Origin: Cellulomonas marina
Lineage (GTDB): Bacteria; Actinomycetota; Actinomycetes; Actinomycetales; Cellulomonadaceae
Assembly: GCF_900111925.1 (NCBI RefSeq)
Contig: NZ_FOKA01000003.1
Coordinates: forward strand, 124,001 to 188,000
Direction of reading: 5' to 3'
DNA: 64,000 nt
The position numbers and the translations under genes were made by a program. The notes under the pieces are model-generated. The model had not been told where the DNA came from. It ran no database searches and worked only from the letters and a program-made list of their open reading frames with translations. Shown here in pieces: positions 17,452 through 25,674 of the stretch (its first letter is position 1; each line of letters begins with the position of its first letter).

Positions 17452-17991
17452 GTGGCACACGACCGCCCCGCACCCGCAGCGCCCGACGCCCCCGACCGGG
17501 CGCCGCAGCACGACGCCGCCTGGTACGAGGACCTCGTCCGCACCCACCTGCGCGACGTGCACCGCTACCTCGTGCGCCGGGCCGGCGCCGGCGACGCGGA
17601 GGACCTCACCGCCGAGGTGCTGACGGTCGCCTGGCGCCGGCGCGCGGACGTGCCCGCGGGTGCCGAGCTGCCGTGGCTGTACCGGACGGCGGGCTTCGTG
17701 CTCGCCAACCACCGCCGCAAGGTCGTGCCGCTGCCCGTGGCCGACGTCCCGGAGCGGCTCGACGACGACGACCCCGCGTGGCGCGCCGTGCAGGACGACG
17801 CCGTCCGCCGCGCCCTGTCCGGGCTCTCCCCGCGGGACCGCGAGGTGCTGCTGCTGCACGCCTGGGAGGGCCTGACGGGCGCCGCGCTCGGCGCGGTCCT
17901 CGGCGTCTCCACGGGGGGTGCCGACGCCGCGCTCAGCCGCGCGCGGTCCCGGTTGCGCGCCGCGTGGGCGGACCTGGAGGGCACCGCCTGA
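17452..17991 (+). CDS. RNA polymerase sigma factor, ECF-like (sigma-70 family)
   Basis: 179 residues. Region 2 is near DLVRTHLRDVHRYLVRRAG and DAEDLTAEVLTVAWRRRAD (core binding and -10 recognition), region 4 is SPRDREVLLLHAWEGLTGAALGAVLGVSTGGADAALSRARSRL, compressed here into the -35-binding helix-turn-helix. Directs RNA polymerase to a small set of promoters. GTG at 17452 is chosen: the longer frame upstream covers the promoter, and the start sits right after it. Divergent from a one-TM anti-sigma-like protein, with matching promoters, which predicts autoregulation. The signal is unknown. Confidence 0.88.
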   Translation: MAHDRPAPAAPDAPDRAPQHDAAWYEDLVRTHLRDVHRYLVRRAGAGDAEDLTAEVLTVAWRRRADVPAGAELPWLYRTAGFVLANHRRKVVPLPVADVPERLDDDDPAWRAVQDDAVRRALSGLSPRDREVLLLHAWEGLTGAALGAVLGVSTGGADAALSRARSRLRAAWADLEGTA

Positions 17992-18012
17992 CGACGTCGG
18001 GGTGCGCGGACC

Positions 18013-18459
18013 TCAGTCCGCGTCGACCTCGAGCTCGAACCACACCGTGGTGCCACCCGTGGGCGAGGTGTGCGTGCCCCAGGCGCTCGACAGGGCCTCG
18101 ACGATCGCCAGGCCGCGCCCGGACAGGGCGGTCGGCTCCGGGTGGCGGGGCCGGGGATGGCCGTGGCCGTCGTCGCTGACGGAGACCCGCACGACAGCCG
18201 CGTCCATGCTGAGCTCGATCCGCACCTCGCCCGTCGCCGGGCCGTGCACGACGGCGTTCGCCACCACCTCACCGGTGAGCAGCTCGGCGTACTGGTTGGT
18301 GCAGCCGCCGATGCCCACGGCCGCCACCCGGTTCATCACCCAGTGGCGGGCACGGCGGGGCGTCGACGTCGCGGGTGGCAGGACCACCGCGTCGACCGCG
18401 GCCGGCCCGCGCGCTCGGCGGAGGCTGGCGGCGCTCCGGAGGTCCCTGACGTCTCCCAC
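18013..18459 (-). CDS. ATP-binding protein, RsbW/HATPase_c-like
   Basis: 148 residues of the histidine-kinase-like ATPase fold without a kinase H box, as in anti-sigma factors and regulators of the RsbW/SpoIIAB type. N box ELLTGEVVANAVVHG, G1 box SDDGHGHP and G2 box GRGLAIVEAL are all present. These proteins bind or phosphorylate partner sigma or anti-anti-sigma proteins in the cytoplasm; many actinobacterial members are orphans like this one, with no STAS partner next to it. It converges on the sigma gene 21 bp away. A link between the two is possible but unproven. Confidence 0.82.
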   Translation of the reverse strand: MGDVRDLRSAASLRRARGPAAVDAVVLPPATSTPRRARHWVMNRVAAVGIGGCTNQYAELLTGEVVANAVVHGPATGEVRIELSMDAAVVRVSVSDDGHGHPRPRHPEPTALSGRGLAIVEALSSAWGTHTSPTGGTTVWFELEVDAD

Positions 18460-18523
18460 ACCGACAGGGTGCCGGATGGTCGGCCGGGGCGCCCGGCGGG
18501 CAGGGCGTCCCCGACCGGTGCCC

Positions 18524-18769
18524 TCAGCGGCGGTAGGGCCGCGGCGCGGGCCGCCACACCGCGGACTCGGCGGGCATGAGCACCCACAGCAGCGGGTACA
18601 CGAGGATCTGGCTGCCGGGGATGAGGAACAGCGTGGCGACGAAGATCACCCGCATGAGGACCGGGCTGAGCCCGAACCGCAGCGCGAGCCCGGCGCACAC
18701 CCCGGCGAGCAGCCGTCCCCGGAACGGCCGGATGAGCCCCTGCCGTCCGAGCGGGTCCTGGAATCCCAT
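18524..18769 (-). CDS. PspC-domain envelope-stress membrane protein
   Basis: 81 residues, nearly all PspC domain: a short cytoplasmic start (RPFRGRLLAGVCAGLALRFG) then a hydrophobic segment LMRVIFVATLFLIPGSQILVYPLLWVLMP. Phage-shock C domains sense envelope stress or inhibit secretin toxicity; in actinobacteria they also occur in MacRS/LiaS-like systems. The ATG at 18769 has GGAGGAGAGG 6-11 nt upstream. The much longer open frame that includes it (to 20842) is a shadow. No pspA is nearby. Confidence 0.85.
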   Translation of the reverse strand: MGFQDPLGRQGLIRPFRGRLLAGVCAGLALRFGLSPVLMRVIFVATLFLIPGSQILVYPLLWVLMPAESAVWRPAPRPYRR

Positions 18770-19021
18770 GTCGTGCCTCTCCTCCCGTGGCGGCCCGCGC
18801 GTCGCGTGCCACCACCACCGGTCCCGGCCGCGTGCCGGCACCACGTCCCACTGTGCCGCGCCCGGCCCGCCGGCGACATGGGGAGGGCCCCTGACCTCAC
18901 CCCGGCTCCGCCCGGACCTGTCCCCGGACCTGTCCCCCGACCCGCCCCGACCTGCCCCCGGGGCACGCGCCGCCGGCCCCACCCCTGGTCGGGCGGCCCC
19001 CGTCGTGGGACGGTGGCGCCC

Positions 19022-20107
19022 ATGGCGACGAAGGCACCGGCCGTGGAGCTCGACGTGCGCGGGCGGACCGTCCGCGTCACCAGCGCCGAACGGGTCGTCT
19101 TCCCGCAGCGGGGCCTGACGAAGCTCGACGTCGTCCAGTACCTCGTCGCGGTCGGCGACGGCGTCCTCGGCGCCCTCGTCGAGCGGCCGACGACGCTCGA
19201 GCGCTGGCCGAAGGGGGTGTTCGAGGGCGCCCGGCTCAGCACGCGCTCCGACAGCAGCGGCGACGCGTTCTACCAGAAGCGGCTGCCGCAGGGTGCGCCG
19301 CCCTACGTCGAGACCGCGCACATCACCTTCCCGTCCGGGCGCACGGCCGACGAGGTCGCTCCCACGGAGCTCGCCGTCGTGGCGTGGGCCGCCAACCTCG
19401 GCACGCTCACCTTCCACCCGTGGCCCGTGACGCGCGCCGACGTCGACCGCCCCGACCAGCTCCGCATCGACCTCGACCCGCAGCCCGGCACGGACTTCGC
19501 CGACGCCGCACGGGTGGCCCCGCACCTGCGCGAGCTGCTGGCCGAGCACGGCCTCGAGGGCTGGCCCAAGACCTCCGGCGGGCGGGGCCTGCACGTCTTC
19601 GTGCCGATCGAGCCCGCGTGGACCTTCGTCGAGGCGCGGCGGGCGACGATCGCGCTCGGCCGCGAGCTGGAGCGCCGCCTGCCCGACGCGGTGACGATGA
19701 AGTGGTGGAAGGAGGAGCGCGGGCAGCGCATCTTCGTCGACTACAACCAGATGGCGCGCGACCGCACCATCGCGTCCGCCTACTCCATCCGCGCCAACCC
19801 CCGCGCGACGGTGTCGACGCCGCTGCGCTGGGACGAGGTCGCGGACGTGACGCCCGACGACTTCGACGTCACGACCGTGCCGGCGCGGTTCGACGAGGTC
19901 GGCGACCTGTTCGCGCCGCTGGCCGCCGGGGTGCCGGGCCGCTTCCGCCTCGACTCCCTGCTCGAGCTGGCCGACCGCCAGGCCCGCGACGACGGCGCCG
20001 GCGACCTGCCGTACCCGCCGGAGTACCCCAAGATGCCGGGCGAGCCGCCCCGCGTGCAGCCGAGCCGCGCCCGCAGGCCCGCCGCGGAGGAGCCGGCCAC
20101 GCCCTGA
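19022..20107 (+). CDS. LigD polymerase-domain protein (PolDom, archaeo-eukaryotic primase fold)
   Basis: 361 residues. Adds nucleotides (preferably rNTPs) and fills gaps at broken ends in bacterial non-homologous end joining. Visible: RVVFPQRGLTKLDVVQYL at the start, FYQKRLPQGAPPYVE, the metal-binding DLDPQPGTDF, SGGRGLHVFVPI, WKEERGQRIFVDYNQMARDRT and SAYSIRANPRATVSTPL. Only the polymerase module is present: no ligase or nuclease domain and no ku gene in the window, so partners would be encoded elsewhere. The ATG at 19022 gives the family N-terminus. A basic Pro-rich tail ends the protein. Confidence 0.9.
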   Translation: MATKAPAVELDVRGRTVRVTSAERVVFPQRGLTKLDVVQYLVAVGDGVLGALVERPTTLERWPKGVFEGARLSTRSDSSGDAFYQKRLPQGAPPYVETAHITFPSGRTADEVAPTELAVVAWAANLGTLTFHPWPVTRADVDRPDQLRIDLDPQPGTDFADAARVAPHLRELLAEHGLEGWPKTSGGRGLHVFVPIEPAWTFVEARRATIALGRELERRLPDAVTMKWWKEERGQRIFVDYNQMARDRTIASAYSIRANPRATVSTPLRWDEVADVTPDDFDVTTVPARFDEVGDLFAPLAAGVPGRFRLDSLLELADRQARDDGAGDLPYPPEYPKMPGEPPRVQPSRARRPAAEEPATP

Positions 20108-20176
20108 GCGGCCGGCCCTGCCGCCGTCGTCGCCCCGGACCTTCCGTCGCCGACGACCCGGGGCCAGGATCGCCTC

Positions 20177-20755
20177 ATGGCCGACCACGTCGTCAAGCCG
20201 CTGACGCCGGAGACGTTCCCCGCCTGGCTGGCGCTCGCGGAGAAGCACAACGGGGTGTGGGGCGGCTGCTACTGCAGCTACTTCCACGGCGACACCCCGA
20301 CCACGCGCAAGGACGACCACGACCGCGCCACCTTCAAGCGCCGGCTCGTCGACGAGGGGGTCGCCCACGCCGCGCTGGTCTTCGACGGCGAGACGGCGAT
20401 CGCGTGGTGCCAGTACGGCAGCCCCGACGAGCTGCCCGGGATCTACCACCGCAAGCAGTACGACGCCGGCGAGACGCGACCGGCGCCGTGGCGGATCACC
20501 TGCTTCTTCGTCGACCGCGACCACCGCCGCCGCGGCGTCGCGCTGGAGGCGCTGCGGGGCGCGCTGGCGCTCATCGCGCAGGCCGGCGGTGGCGAGGTCG
20601 TCTCGTTCCCGAACGAGCTCGTGCCCGGGAAGCGGACCTCGTCCTCGTTCCTGCACAACGTCACGCGGAGCATGTTCGAGGAGGCGGGCTTCGTCCTCGA
20701 GCGGCACATCGGCAAGAGCAAGACGGTCATGCGCACGACCGTGCTGCCCGCGTAG
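20177..20755 (+). CDS. GNAT-family N-acetyltransferase
   Basis: 192 residues. Acetyl-CoA binding motif A is visible in ITCFFVDRDHRRRGVALEAL, with the R-R-x-G-V/A loop. An early GGCYCSYF block and a stretch of positively charged residues (TTRKDDHDRATFKRRL) are shared with a group of unclassified bacterial acetyltransferases. The acceptor substrate cannot be told. AGGATC before the ATG (20177) may act as a weak Shine-Dalgarno or as a -10 for a short-leader transcript. Stands alone between ligD-pol and the MarR cluster. Confidence 0.85.
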   Translation: MADHVVKPLTPETFPAWLALAEKHNGVWGGCYCSYFHGDTPTTRKDDHDRATFKRRLVDEGVAHAALVFDGETAIAWCQYGSPDELPGIYHRKQYDAGETRPAPWRITCFFVDRDHRRRGVALEALRGALALIAQAGGGEVVSFPNELVPGKRTSSSFLHNVTRSMFEEAGFVLERHIGKSKTVMRTTVLPA

Positions 20756-20827
20756 GCGCCTCCGCCACCGGCACGACGGACCTCGACGGCAGCTCGACGG
20801 CGACCCGACGGCAGCCCTGCTCCCTTC

Positions 20828-20890
20828 GGTTGCATGGTGCAACCATGCGACGTACCTTAGGAGCAGTCCTCAACTGTTGCGTTCTGCAAC
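20828..20890 (+). promoter_or_regulatory. Promoter-operator region of the MarR-MFS-YceI operon
   Basis: GGTTGCATGGTGCAACC (20828-20844) is a perfect inverted repeat with 7-bp arms. A second, GTTGC-5-GCAAC, lies at 20876-20890, and CAACTGTTG at 20871-20879 overlaps it. TTGCAT (20830-20835) and TACCTT (20853-20858), 17 bp apart, could be the promoter between them. TTGCA/TGCAA half-sites at this place are what a MarR-type autorepressor would bind; the protein-DNA pairing is inferred. Confidence 0.6.
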
Positions 20891-20912
20891 GACTGCCCTC
20901 CGGAGATGCCCA

Positions 20913-21407
20913 GTGGCCACTGCCTCGGCCTGTGCCGCGCTCGTCGACGTCATGCCCGACGTGCTGCGCCTGCGGCGCACCCTGGCCGCCGCGCCCCAGG
21001 TCCCTGGGACGGCCGTGCTGGCGGCGGTGCTGCAGCTCGGTCACCCCCGGGTGTCCGAACTGGCCGACCACCTCCACCTCGACCTGTCGACGGTGAGCCG
21101 GAAGGTCGCGCACCTGCGCGACCTCCACCTCGTCGAGGCCGCACCGCACCCGCTCGACGGACGGGCGCAGCAGCTGACCGTGACGCCCGCCGGGCTCGAC
21201 GAGCTGCGCCGCGTGCGCCGCTCCCTCGTCGACGACCTCGTCCGCCGCCTCGCCGGCTGGGACGACGCGGACGTCGCCACCCTCACCACGCTCCTCGGCC
21301 GGCTGGCCGACGACGCGGCCCCGCCCCCGGCCCGTGCGGCCTGCCCGGCCGCACCCCCGCCCCCCGCCGGCACCACCCGCTCCCCCCACCTGCAGGAGAC
21401 CGCATGA
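20913..21407 (+). CDS. MarR-family transcriptional regulator (first)
   Basis: 164 residues with a MarR winged helix: LAAVLQLGHPRVSELADHLH, recognition helix DLSTVSRKVAHLRDLHLVE, and the wing with D-G-R-A-Q-Q-L-T-V. Dimeric repressors of this family often control a neighbouring exporter and release DNA when they bind its substrate. GTG at 20913 is chosen because GGAG lies 7 nt upstream and the longer frame is out of family. It overlaps the MFS gene by ATGA and follows two inverted repeats that may be its operators. A Pro/Ala-rich tail ends the protein. Confidence 0.88.
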   Translation: MATASACAALVDVMPDVLRLRRTLAAAPQVPGTAVLAAVLQLGHPRVSELADHLHLDLSTVSRKVAHLRDLHLVEAAPHPLDGRAQQLTVTPAGLDELRRVRRSLVDDLVRRLAGWDDADVATLTTLLGRLADDAAPPPARAACPAAPPPPAGTTRSPHLQETA

Positions 21408-24121
21408 GCAGCACCACGGTCGCGCCCCACCGGCGCGAGGCCGTCCACCGCACGCCCCCGCGGGGGCACGCGGGCGACGAGCCCATGTCGCACCGCCAGA
21501 TCATGGAGGCGCTCTCGGGCCTCCTCCTCGGCATGTTCGTGGCGATCCTGTCCTCGACCGTCGTCTCCAACGCCCTGCCGACGATCGTCAGCGACCTGGA
21601 CGGGTCCGAGGCCGGGTACACGTGGGTCGTCACCGCGACCCTGCTGGCGACCACCGTGTCGACCCCCATCTGGGGCAAGCTCGCCGACCTGTTCTCCAAG
21701 AAGCTGCTCATCCAGCTCGCGCTGGTCGTCTTCACCGTCGCGTCGGCGGTGGCCGGGCTGAGCGAGAACATGTCCACGCTCATCGCGATGCGTGCGGTGC
21801 AGGGCATCGGCGCCGGCGGCCTGACGGCGCTGGCGCAGGTCGCCATGGCCGCGATGATCTCCCCGCGCGAGCGCGGCCGGTACTCCGGCTACCTCGGCGC
21901 GACCTTCGCGCTGGCCACGGTGTCCGGGCCGCTCATCGGCGGCGCGCTGACCGAGCACCTGTCCTGGCACTGGTGCTTCTACGTCGGCGTGCCGTTCGCG
22001 GTCGCAGCGATCCTCGTCCTGCAGAGGACGCTGCACCTGCCGGTCGTGCGCCGCGAGGGCGTGAGCATCGACTACCTCGGCGCCACCCTGCTCGCGGCCG
22101 GCGTCTCCTCCCTGCTCATCTGGGTGTCCCTGGCCGGGCAGCAGTTCGACTGGGCCTCGTGGCAGACCGCCGCGATGGTCGGCGGCGGCGTCGTCCTGCT
22201 GGCGCTGACGGTCCTCGTCGAGAGCCGCGCGAAGGAGCCGATCATCCCGCTGCGGTTCTTCCGCAACCCGACCGTCGTCCTGTCGGCCCTCGCCAGCGTC
22301 TTCGTCGGCGTGGCCATGTTCGGCGCGACGGTGTTCCTCAGCCAGTACTTCCAGCTCGCCCGCGGCGAGTCCCCGACCGCGTCCGGCCTGCTCACCATGC
22401 CGATGATCCTCGGGCTGTTCCTGTCCTCGATGATCGCGGGCCAGATCATCACGCGCACCGGCCGCTGGAAGGTCTTCGTCGTCTCCGGCGGCGTGCTGCT
22501 CACCGCGGGGCTGGGCCTCATGGGCACCGTCGCGTACGACACGGAGTACTGGGTCGTCGCCGCGTGGATGTTCCTCGTGGGCGTGGGCGTCGGCCTCATG
22601 ATGCAGAACCTCATCCTCGCGGTGCAGAACGTCATCGCCCCCCAGGACCTCGGGTCGGCGAGCTCCTTCGTCGCCTTCGCCCGCAGCCTCGGCGGCGCGA
22701 TCGGCGTGTCCGCGCTGGGCGCCGTCCTGGGGCACCGCGTCGAGTCGCACCTCACCGAGGGCCTCTCGACGGCGGGCATCGACCCCGCCGCGCTCGGCAG
22801 CGCCGCGAGCGGCGGCGTGCCGAACCTGGCCGAGATCCCCGAGCCCGTGCGCGGCATCCTCCAGGCCGCCTACGGCTCCTCGATCGCCGACATCTTCCTC
22901 GTCGCCGCGCCCTTCGCGTTCGTCGCCCTCGTCGTCACGCTCTTCTTCAAGGAGATCGCGCTGCGCGGCCAGAACAGCGATCCGGGCCGCGTGGAGACGG
23001 TGGCCGACGAGCCCGCCGCCGACGCCTCCCCCGCCGAGCGGGACCAGGCCGAGGCGCAGCGGGACCAGCAGTGGTCGGGCAGCGCCGTGGCCGACCGCAC
23101 CGACGACGAGCCGGTCGACGCCCCCGGGCCCGGCCTGCAGGTCGAGCCGGTCGGGACGACCTCCGTGCCGGTCCAGGTGCCAGTCCAGGTGCCGGTCCAG
23201 GTGCCGGTGCAGGTGCCGGTGCAGGTGCCGGTGCAGGTGCAGGTGCCGGCAAACGCGCCCGCCGCCCTGGCGGTGTCCGGGACGGTGCGCCGGCACGGCG
23301 GGCTGCCGCTCGTCGACGCGGTGGTCACCCTCGCCGACCAGGCCGGCGGGCAGGTGGCGCGCACCCGGTCCGACGAGAGGGGCCACTACGCCCTGGCCGT
23401 CCCGACCGGCGGCACGTACCTGCTCATCGTCGCGGCCCCGCACCTGACGCCGGCCGCGAGCCTCGTGGCCGTCGACGACGCGGCGGTCGTGCGGGACGTC
23501 ACCCTCACGGGTCGCTCCGCCATCACCGGCCGCGTCCTCGTGCAGGACGACCCGGCGAGCGCCGAGAGCGGCCGCGACCGGTTCGCCGGCGTGAGCGGCG
23601 CCCTCGTCACCCTGACCGACGTCACGGGCGAGGTCGTCGGGTCGGCCCGCACCGACGCCGACGGCGGCTACAGCTTCGGCACGCTCATGTCGGGCGCCTA
23701 CGTGCTCACCGCGCAGAGCGACGCGCACCGGCCCCTGGCCCGGTCCGTCGAGGTCGGCGAGGCCGAGGCCCTGGCCGTCGACCTCACGCTGTCCGGCGGC
23801 GGCCGCCTCGTGGGGACCGTCGTCGCCGCCTCCGACGGCCGCCCCCTGCGCGACGCGACCGTCACGCTGGTGGATGCGCACGGCACGGTCGTCGGCAGCA
23901 CCGTGACGGCCGGTGACGGCGCCTACGCCTTCGCCGACCTCGCGCCCGGCGGCTACACGCTGACCGGTGCGGGCTACGCGCCCGTGGCGGTGCCCGTCCA
24001 CGTCGCCGACGACAGCGCGTCGTCGGTGCAGCTGGCGCTCGGCACCCCGCCCCCCGCGGTGCCGGTGGACCTCGACGGCGCCGGGCGGCCCGAGGCGGCC
24101 GTGGGCGGCGAGGGCCGGTGA
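21404..24121 (+). CDS. DHA2-type MFS exporter fused to three Cna-B/carboxypeptidase-regulatory-like domains
   Basis: 905 residues. Residues ~28-525 are a 14-helix DHA2 (EmrB/QacA) proton-driven drug exporter: LLGMFVAILSSTVVSNALPT (helix 1), WGKLADLFSKK (motif A), RAVQGIGAGGLTAL (motif B), LGATFALATVSGPLIGG (motif C). Then a charged stretch, a linker of (V-P-V-Q) repeats at ~588-615, and three beta-sandwich modules at ~620-900, each with GxYxF/L...GxY (e.g. DGGYSFGTLMSGAYVLTA). With 14 helices both ends are predicted inside the cell, an odd place for domains usually found outside. It is translationally coupled to MarR (ATGA) and YceI (GTGA). The exported compound is unknown. Confidence 0.88.
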   Translation: MSSTTVAPHRREAVHRTPPRGHAGDEPMSHRQIMEALSGLLLGMFVAILSSTVVSNALPTIVSDLDGSEAGYTWVVTATLLATTVSTPIWGKLADLFSKKLLIQLALVVFTVASAVAGLSENMSTLIAMRAVQGIGAGGLTALAQVAMAAMISPRERGRYSGYLGATFALATVSGPLIGGALTEHLSWHWCFYVGVPFAVAAILVLQRTLHLPVVRREGVSIDYLGATLLAAGVSSLLIWVSLAGQQFDWASWQTAAMVGGGVVLLALTVLVESRAKEPIIPLRFFRNPTVVLSALASVFVGVAMFGATVFLSQYFQLARGESPTASGLLTMPMILGLFLSSMIAGQIITRTGRWKVFVVSGGVLLTAGLGLMGTVAYDTEYWVVAAWMFLVGVGVGLMMQNLILAVQNVIAPQDLGSASSFVAFARSLGGAIGVSALGAVLGHRVESHLTEGLSTAGIDPAALGSAASGGVPNLAEIPEPVRGILQAAYGSSIADIFLVAAPFAFVALVVTLFFKEIALRGQNSDPGRVETVADEPAADASPAERDQAEAQRDQQWSGSAVADRTDDEPVDAPGPGLQVEPVGTTSVPVQVPVQVPVQVPVQVPVQVPVQVQVPANAPAALAVSGTVRRHGGLPLVDAVVTLADQAGGQVARTRSDERGHYALAVPTGGTYLLIVAAPHLTPAASLVAVDDAAVVRDVTLTGRSAITGRVLVQDDPASAESGRDRFAGVSGALVTLTDVTGEVVGSARTDADGGYSFGTLMSGAYVLTAQSDAHRPLARSVEVGEAEALAVDLTLSGGGRLVGTVVAASDGRPLRDATVTLVDAHGTVVGSTVTAGDGAYAFADLAPGGYTLTGAGYAPVAVPVHVADDSASSVQLALGTPPPAVPVDLDGAGRPEAAVGGEGR
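23165..23248 (+). repeat. 12-bp tandem repeat encoding the V-P-V-Q linker
   Basis: Six full units of GTGCCGGTSCAG and two part units, in frame, join the exporter to its C-terminal domains. Confidence 0.9.
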
Positions 24122-25056
24122 GCCAGGACCCCCTCGCCGCGGCACCGCCGGCCGGCGGCCGCCACCGCGCGGGCACGGCCGCCCCGGCCCCGTCGCCGGT
24201 CGTGCCGCCGGTCGCGCCGCCGGTCGTGCCGCCGGTCGTGCCGCCGGTCGCCGGCGCGGGCCGCGTGGTCAGCCGCGACGGGTGGCCCGTGTCCGGCGCC
24301 TCGGTGACGCTGCTCGGCGCGGACGGCACCCAGCGCGCCCGCGCGACGACCGCCGGCGACGGCCGCTTCGCGCTGGGCGACGTGCCGGCCGGGGCCGCGA
24401 CGCTCGTCGTCGCCGCGCCGGCGCACGAACCGCGCGCGACGGGCGTCGTCGTCCCCGCCGCCGGCACCTGGCGCGTCGGGGACGTCACCCTGGAGCGCAC
24501 CGGCGGGCAGGAGACCCCGCCGCCCGGCGTGTGGGTCGTCGACCCGGCGCACTCCGCGGTCCTGGCCACGGCCCACCACCTCGGCCTGTCCTCCGTGCAC
24601 GGCCGGTTCACGCGGTTCGCGGGCGTCGTCACCGTGCCGGAGGGCGACCCGGCGGCGAGCCGCGTCGAGATCGAGATCGACGCGTCGTCCATCGACACCG
24701 GCAACGAGCAGCGCGACGGGCACCTGCGCTCGGCGGACCTGCTGGACGTCGAGCACCATCCGCGGGTGCGCTTCGTCGCCGACGAGGTCCGGCGCGACGG
24801 GGCCGGCTGGGTGCTCCCCGGCCGGCTGACGCTGCTCGACGTGACCCGGCCCGTCGAGCTGGCGCTGACCTACCTGGGCAGCGGACGGGACGCCGAGGGG
24901 CGCACGCGGGCGGCCTTCAGCGCGACGACCGAGCTGCACCGCGACGACTTCCGGCTGAGCTGGAACCGGGCGGTGGGCGTCGGCGTTGCCATCTTCGGGA
25001 CGACGCTCAAGGTCGCGATCGACGTCCAGGCCGTGCGCCAGGACGACCCGGCGTGA
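24118..25056 (+). CDS. YceI-family protein with N-terminal carboxypeptidase-regulatory-like domain
   Basis: 312 residues. After a Pro-rich repeat (V-V-P-P-V-x-P-P), residues ~45-125 form a Cna-B/CarboxypepD_reg-like sandwich (DGWPVSGASVTLLGADG ... GDGRFALGDVPAG), close in pattern to those on the exporter. Residues ~135-308 are YceI: WVVDPAHSAVLATAHHLGLSSVHGRF cut by family signature, IEIDASSIDTGNEQRDGHL and LTLLDVTRPVEL. YceI proteins are lipocalin-like barrels that hold polyisoprenoids such as ubiquinone analogues. There is no signal peptide, so it is predicted cytoplasmic. GTG overlaps the exporter stop (GTGA), implying coupled translation. Confidence 0.87.
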   Translation: MSQDPLAAAPPAGGRHRAGTAAPAPSPVVPPVAPPVVPPVVPPVAGAGRVVSRDGWPVSGASVTLLGADGTQRARATTAGDGRFALGDVPAGAATLVVAAPAHEPRATGVVVPAAGTWRVGDVTLERTGGQETPPPGVWVVDPAHSAVLATAHHLGLSSVHGRFTRFAGVVTVPEGDPAASRVEIEIDASSIDTGNEQRDGHLRSADLLDVEHHPRVRFVADEVRRDGAGWVLPGRLTLLDVTRPVELALTYLGSGRDAEGRTRAAFSATTELHRDDFRLSWNRAVGVGVAIFGTTLKVAIDVQAVRQDDPA

Positions 25057-25113
25057 CGCCCGCCTGACGGCGGCGGGAGGGGCGTTCCCGGGCGGGCGAG
25101 CGAGGAGGTACGG

Positions 25114-25644
25114 ATGACCAGCACGATGGAGTCCACGGTCGGGCGTGCCGTGCTCGGGCAGGGCGCGGCGGGGCGGGAGACCGCCGACGGCGCGCCCCTG
25201 GGCGCCCTCGAGGCCGAGGTCTCGGCCCTCTGGCAGCTGCGCCGCGCGCAGGGCCGGGCGCTGGCCCGCCTGCTGCACCCGCGCCTCGACCCGAGCGCCG
25301 TGCCGCTGCTCGCCGCGCTGGGCACCCAGGGGGCCGTGCGATCCACGGAGCTGGTCCGCCGGCTGCGGCTGGACCCCTCGACGCTGAGCCGGCAGATCAG
25401 CGCCGCCGAGCGCCTCGGCCTCGTCGAGCGGCTCCCCGACCCCACCGACGCCCGCGCGCGCCTCGTCGACCTCACCCCGGCCGCGCGGGAGAAGTACACG
25501 GCGTTCCGGGCGGAGCAGCTCGAGCACTGGCAGCGGTCGGTCCACGACTGGTCGGCCGCGGACGTCGAGACCCTCACCACCCTGCTGCGCCGCCTGCGCG
25601 CCGACTGGGCGCACACGGCCACGGACGGGGCCGACGAGGCGTGA
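25114..25644 (+). CDS. MarR-family transcriptional regulator (second)
   Basis: 176 residues, MarR fold: LLAALGTQGAVRSTELVRRL, recognition helix DPSTLSRQISAAERLGLVE, wing DPTDARARLVDLTPAG-like. It starts 57 nt after the YceI gene with a strong GAGGAGG Shine-Dalgarno, so it is probably on the same mRNA. Two different MarR proteins at both ends of a two-gene export module is unusual and suggests two signals. It converges on the DinB-like gene 30 bp downstream. Confidence 0.88.
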   Translation: MTSTMESTVGRAVLGQGAAGRETADGAPLGALEAEVSALWQLRRAQGRALARLLHPRLDPSAVPLLAALGTQGAVRSTELVRRLRLDPSTLSRQISAAERLGLVERLPDPTDARARLVDLTPAAREKYTAFRAEQLEHWQRSVHDWSAADVETLTTLLRRLRADWAHTATDGADEA

Positions 25645-25674
25645 CCGCGTGCCCGACCCGGCGGGCGGCGGCTC

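Noticed and set aside
15476..17623. Two long plus-strand open frames opposite the anti-sigma-like gene
   Set aside because: Ser/Pro/Arg-rich shadow sequence; the minus-strand gene has signal features, a helix and a good start.
20828..25644. Part of an antibiotic biosynthesis cluster
   Set aside because: Exporter and MarR genes alone do not make a cluster; no synthase, synthetase or tailoring genes are present.
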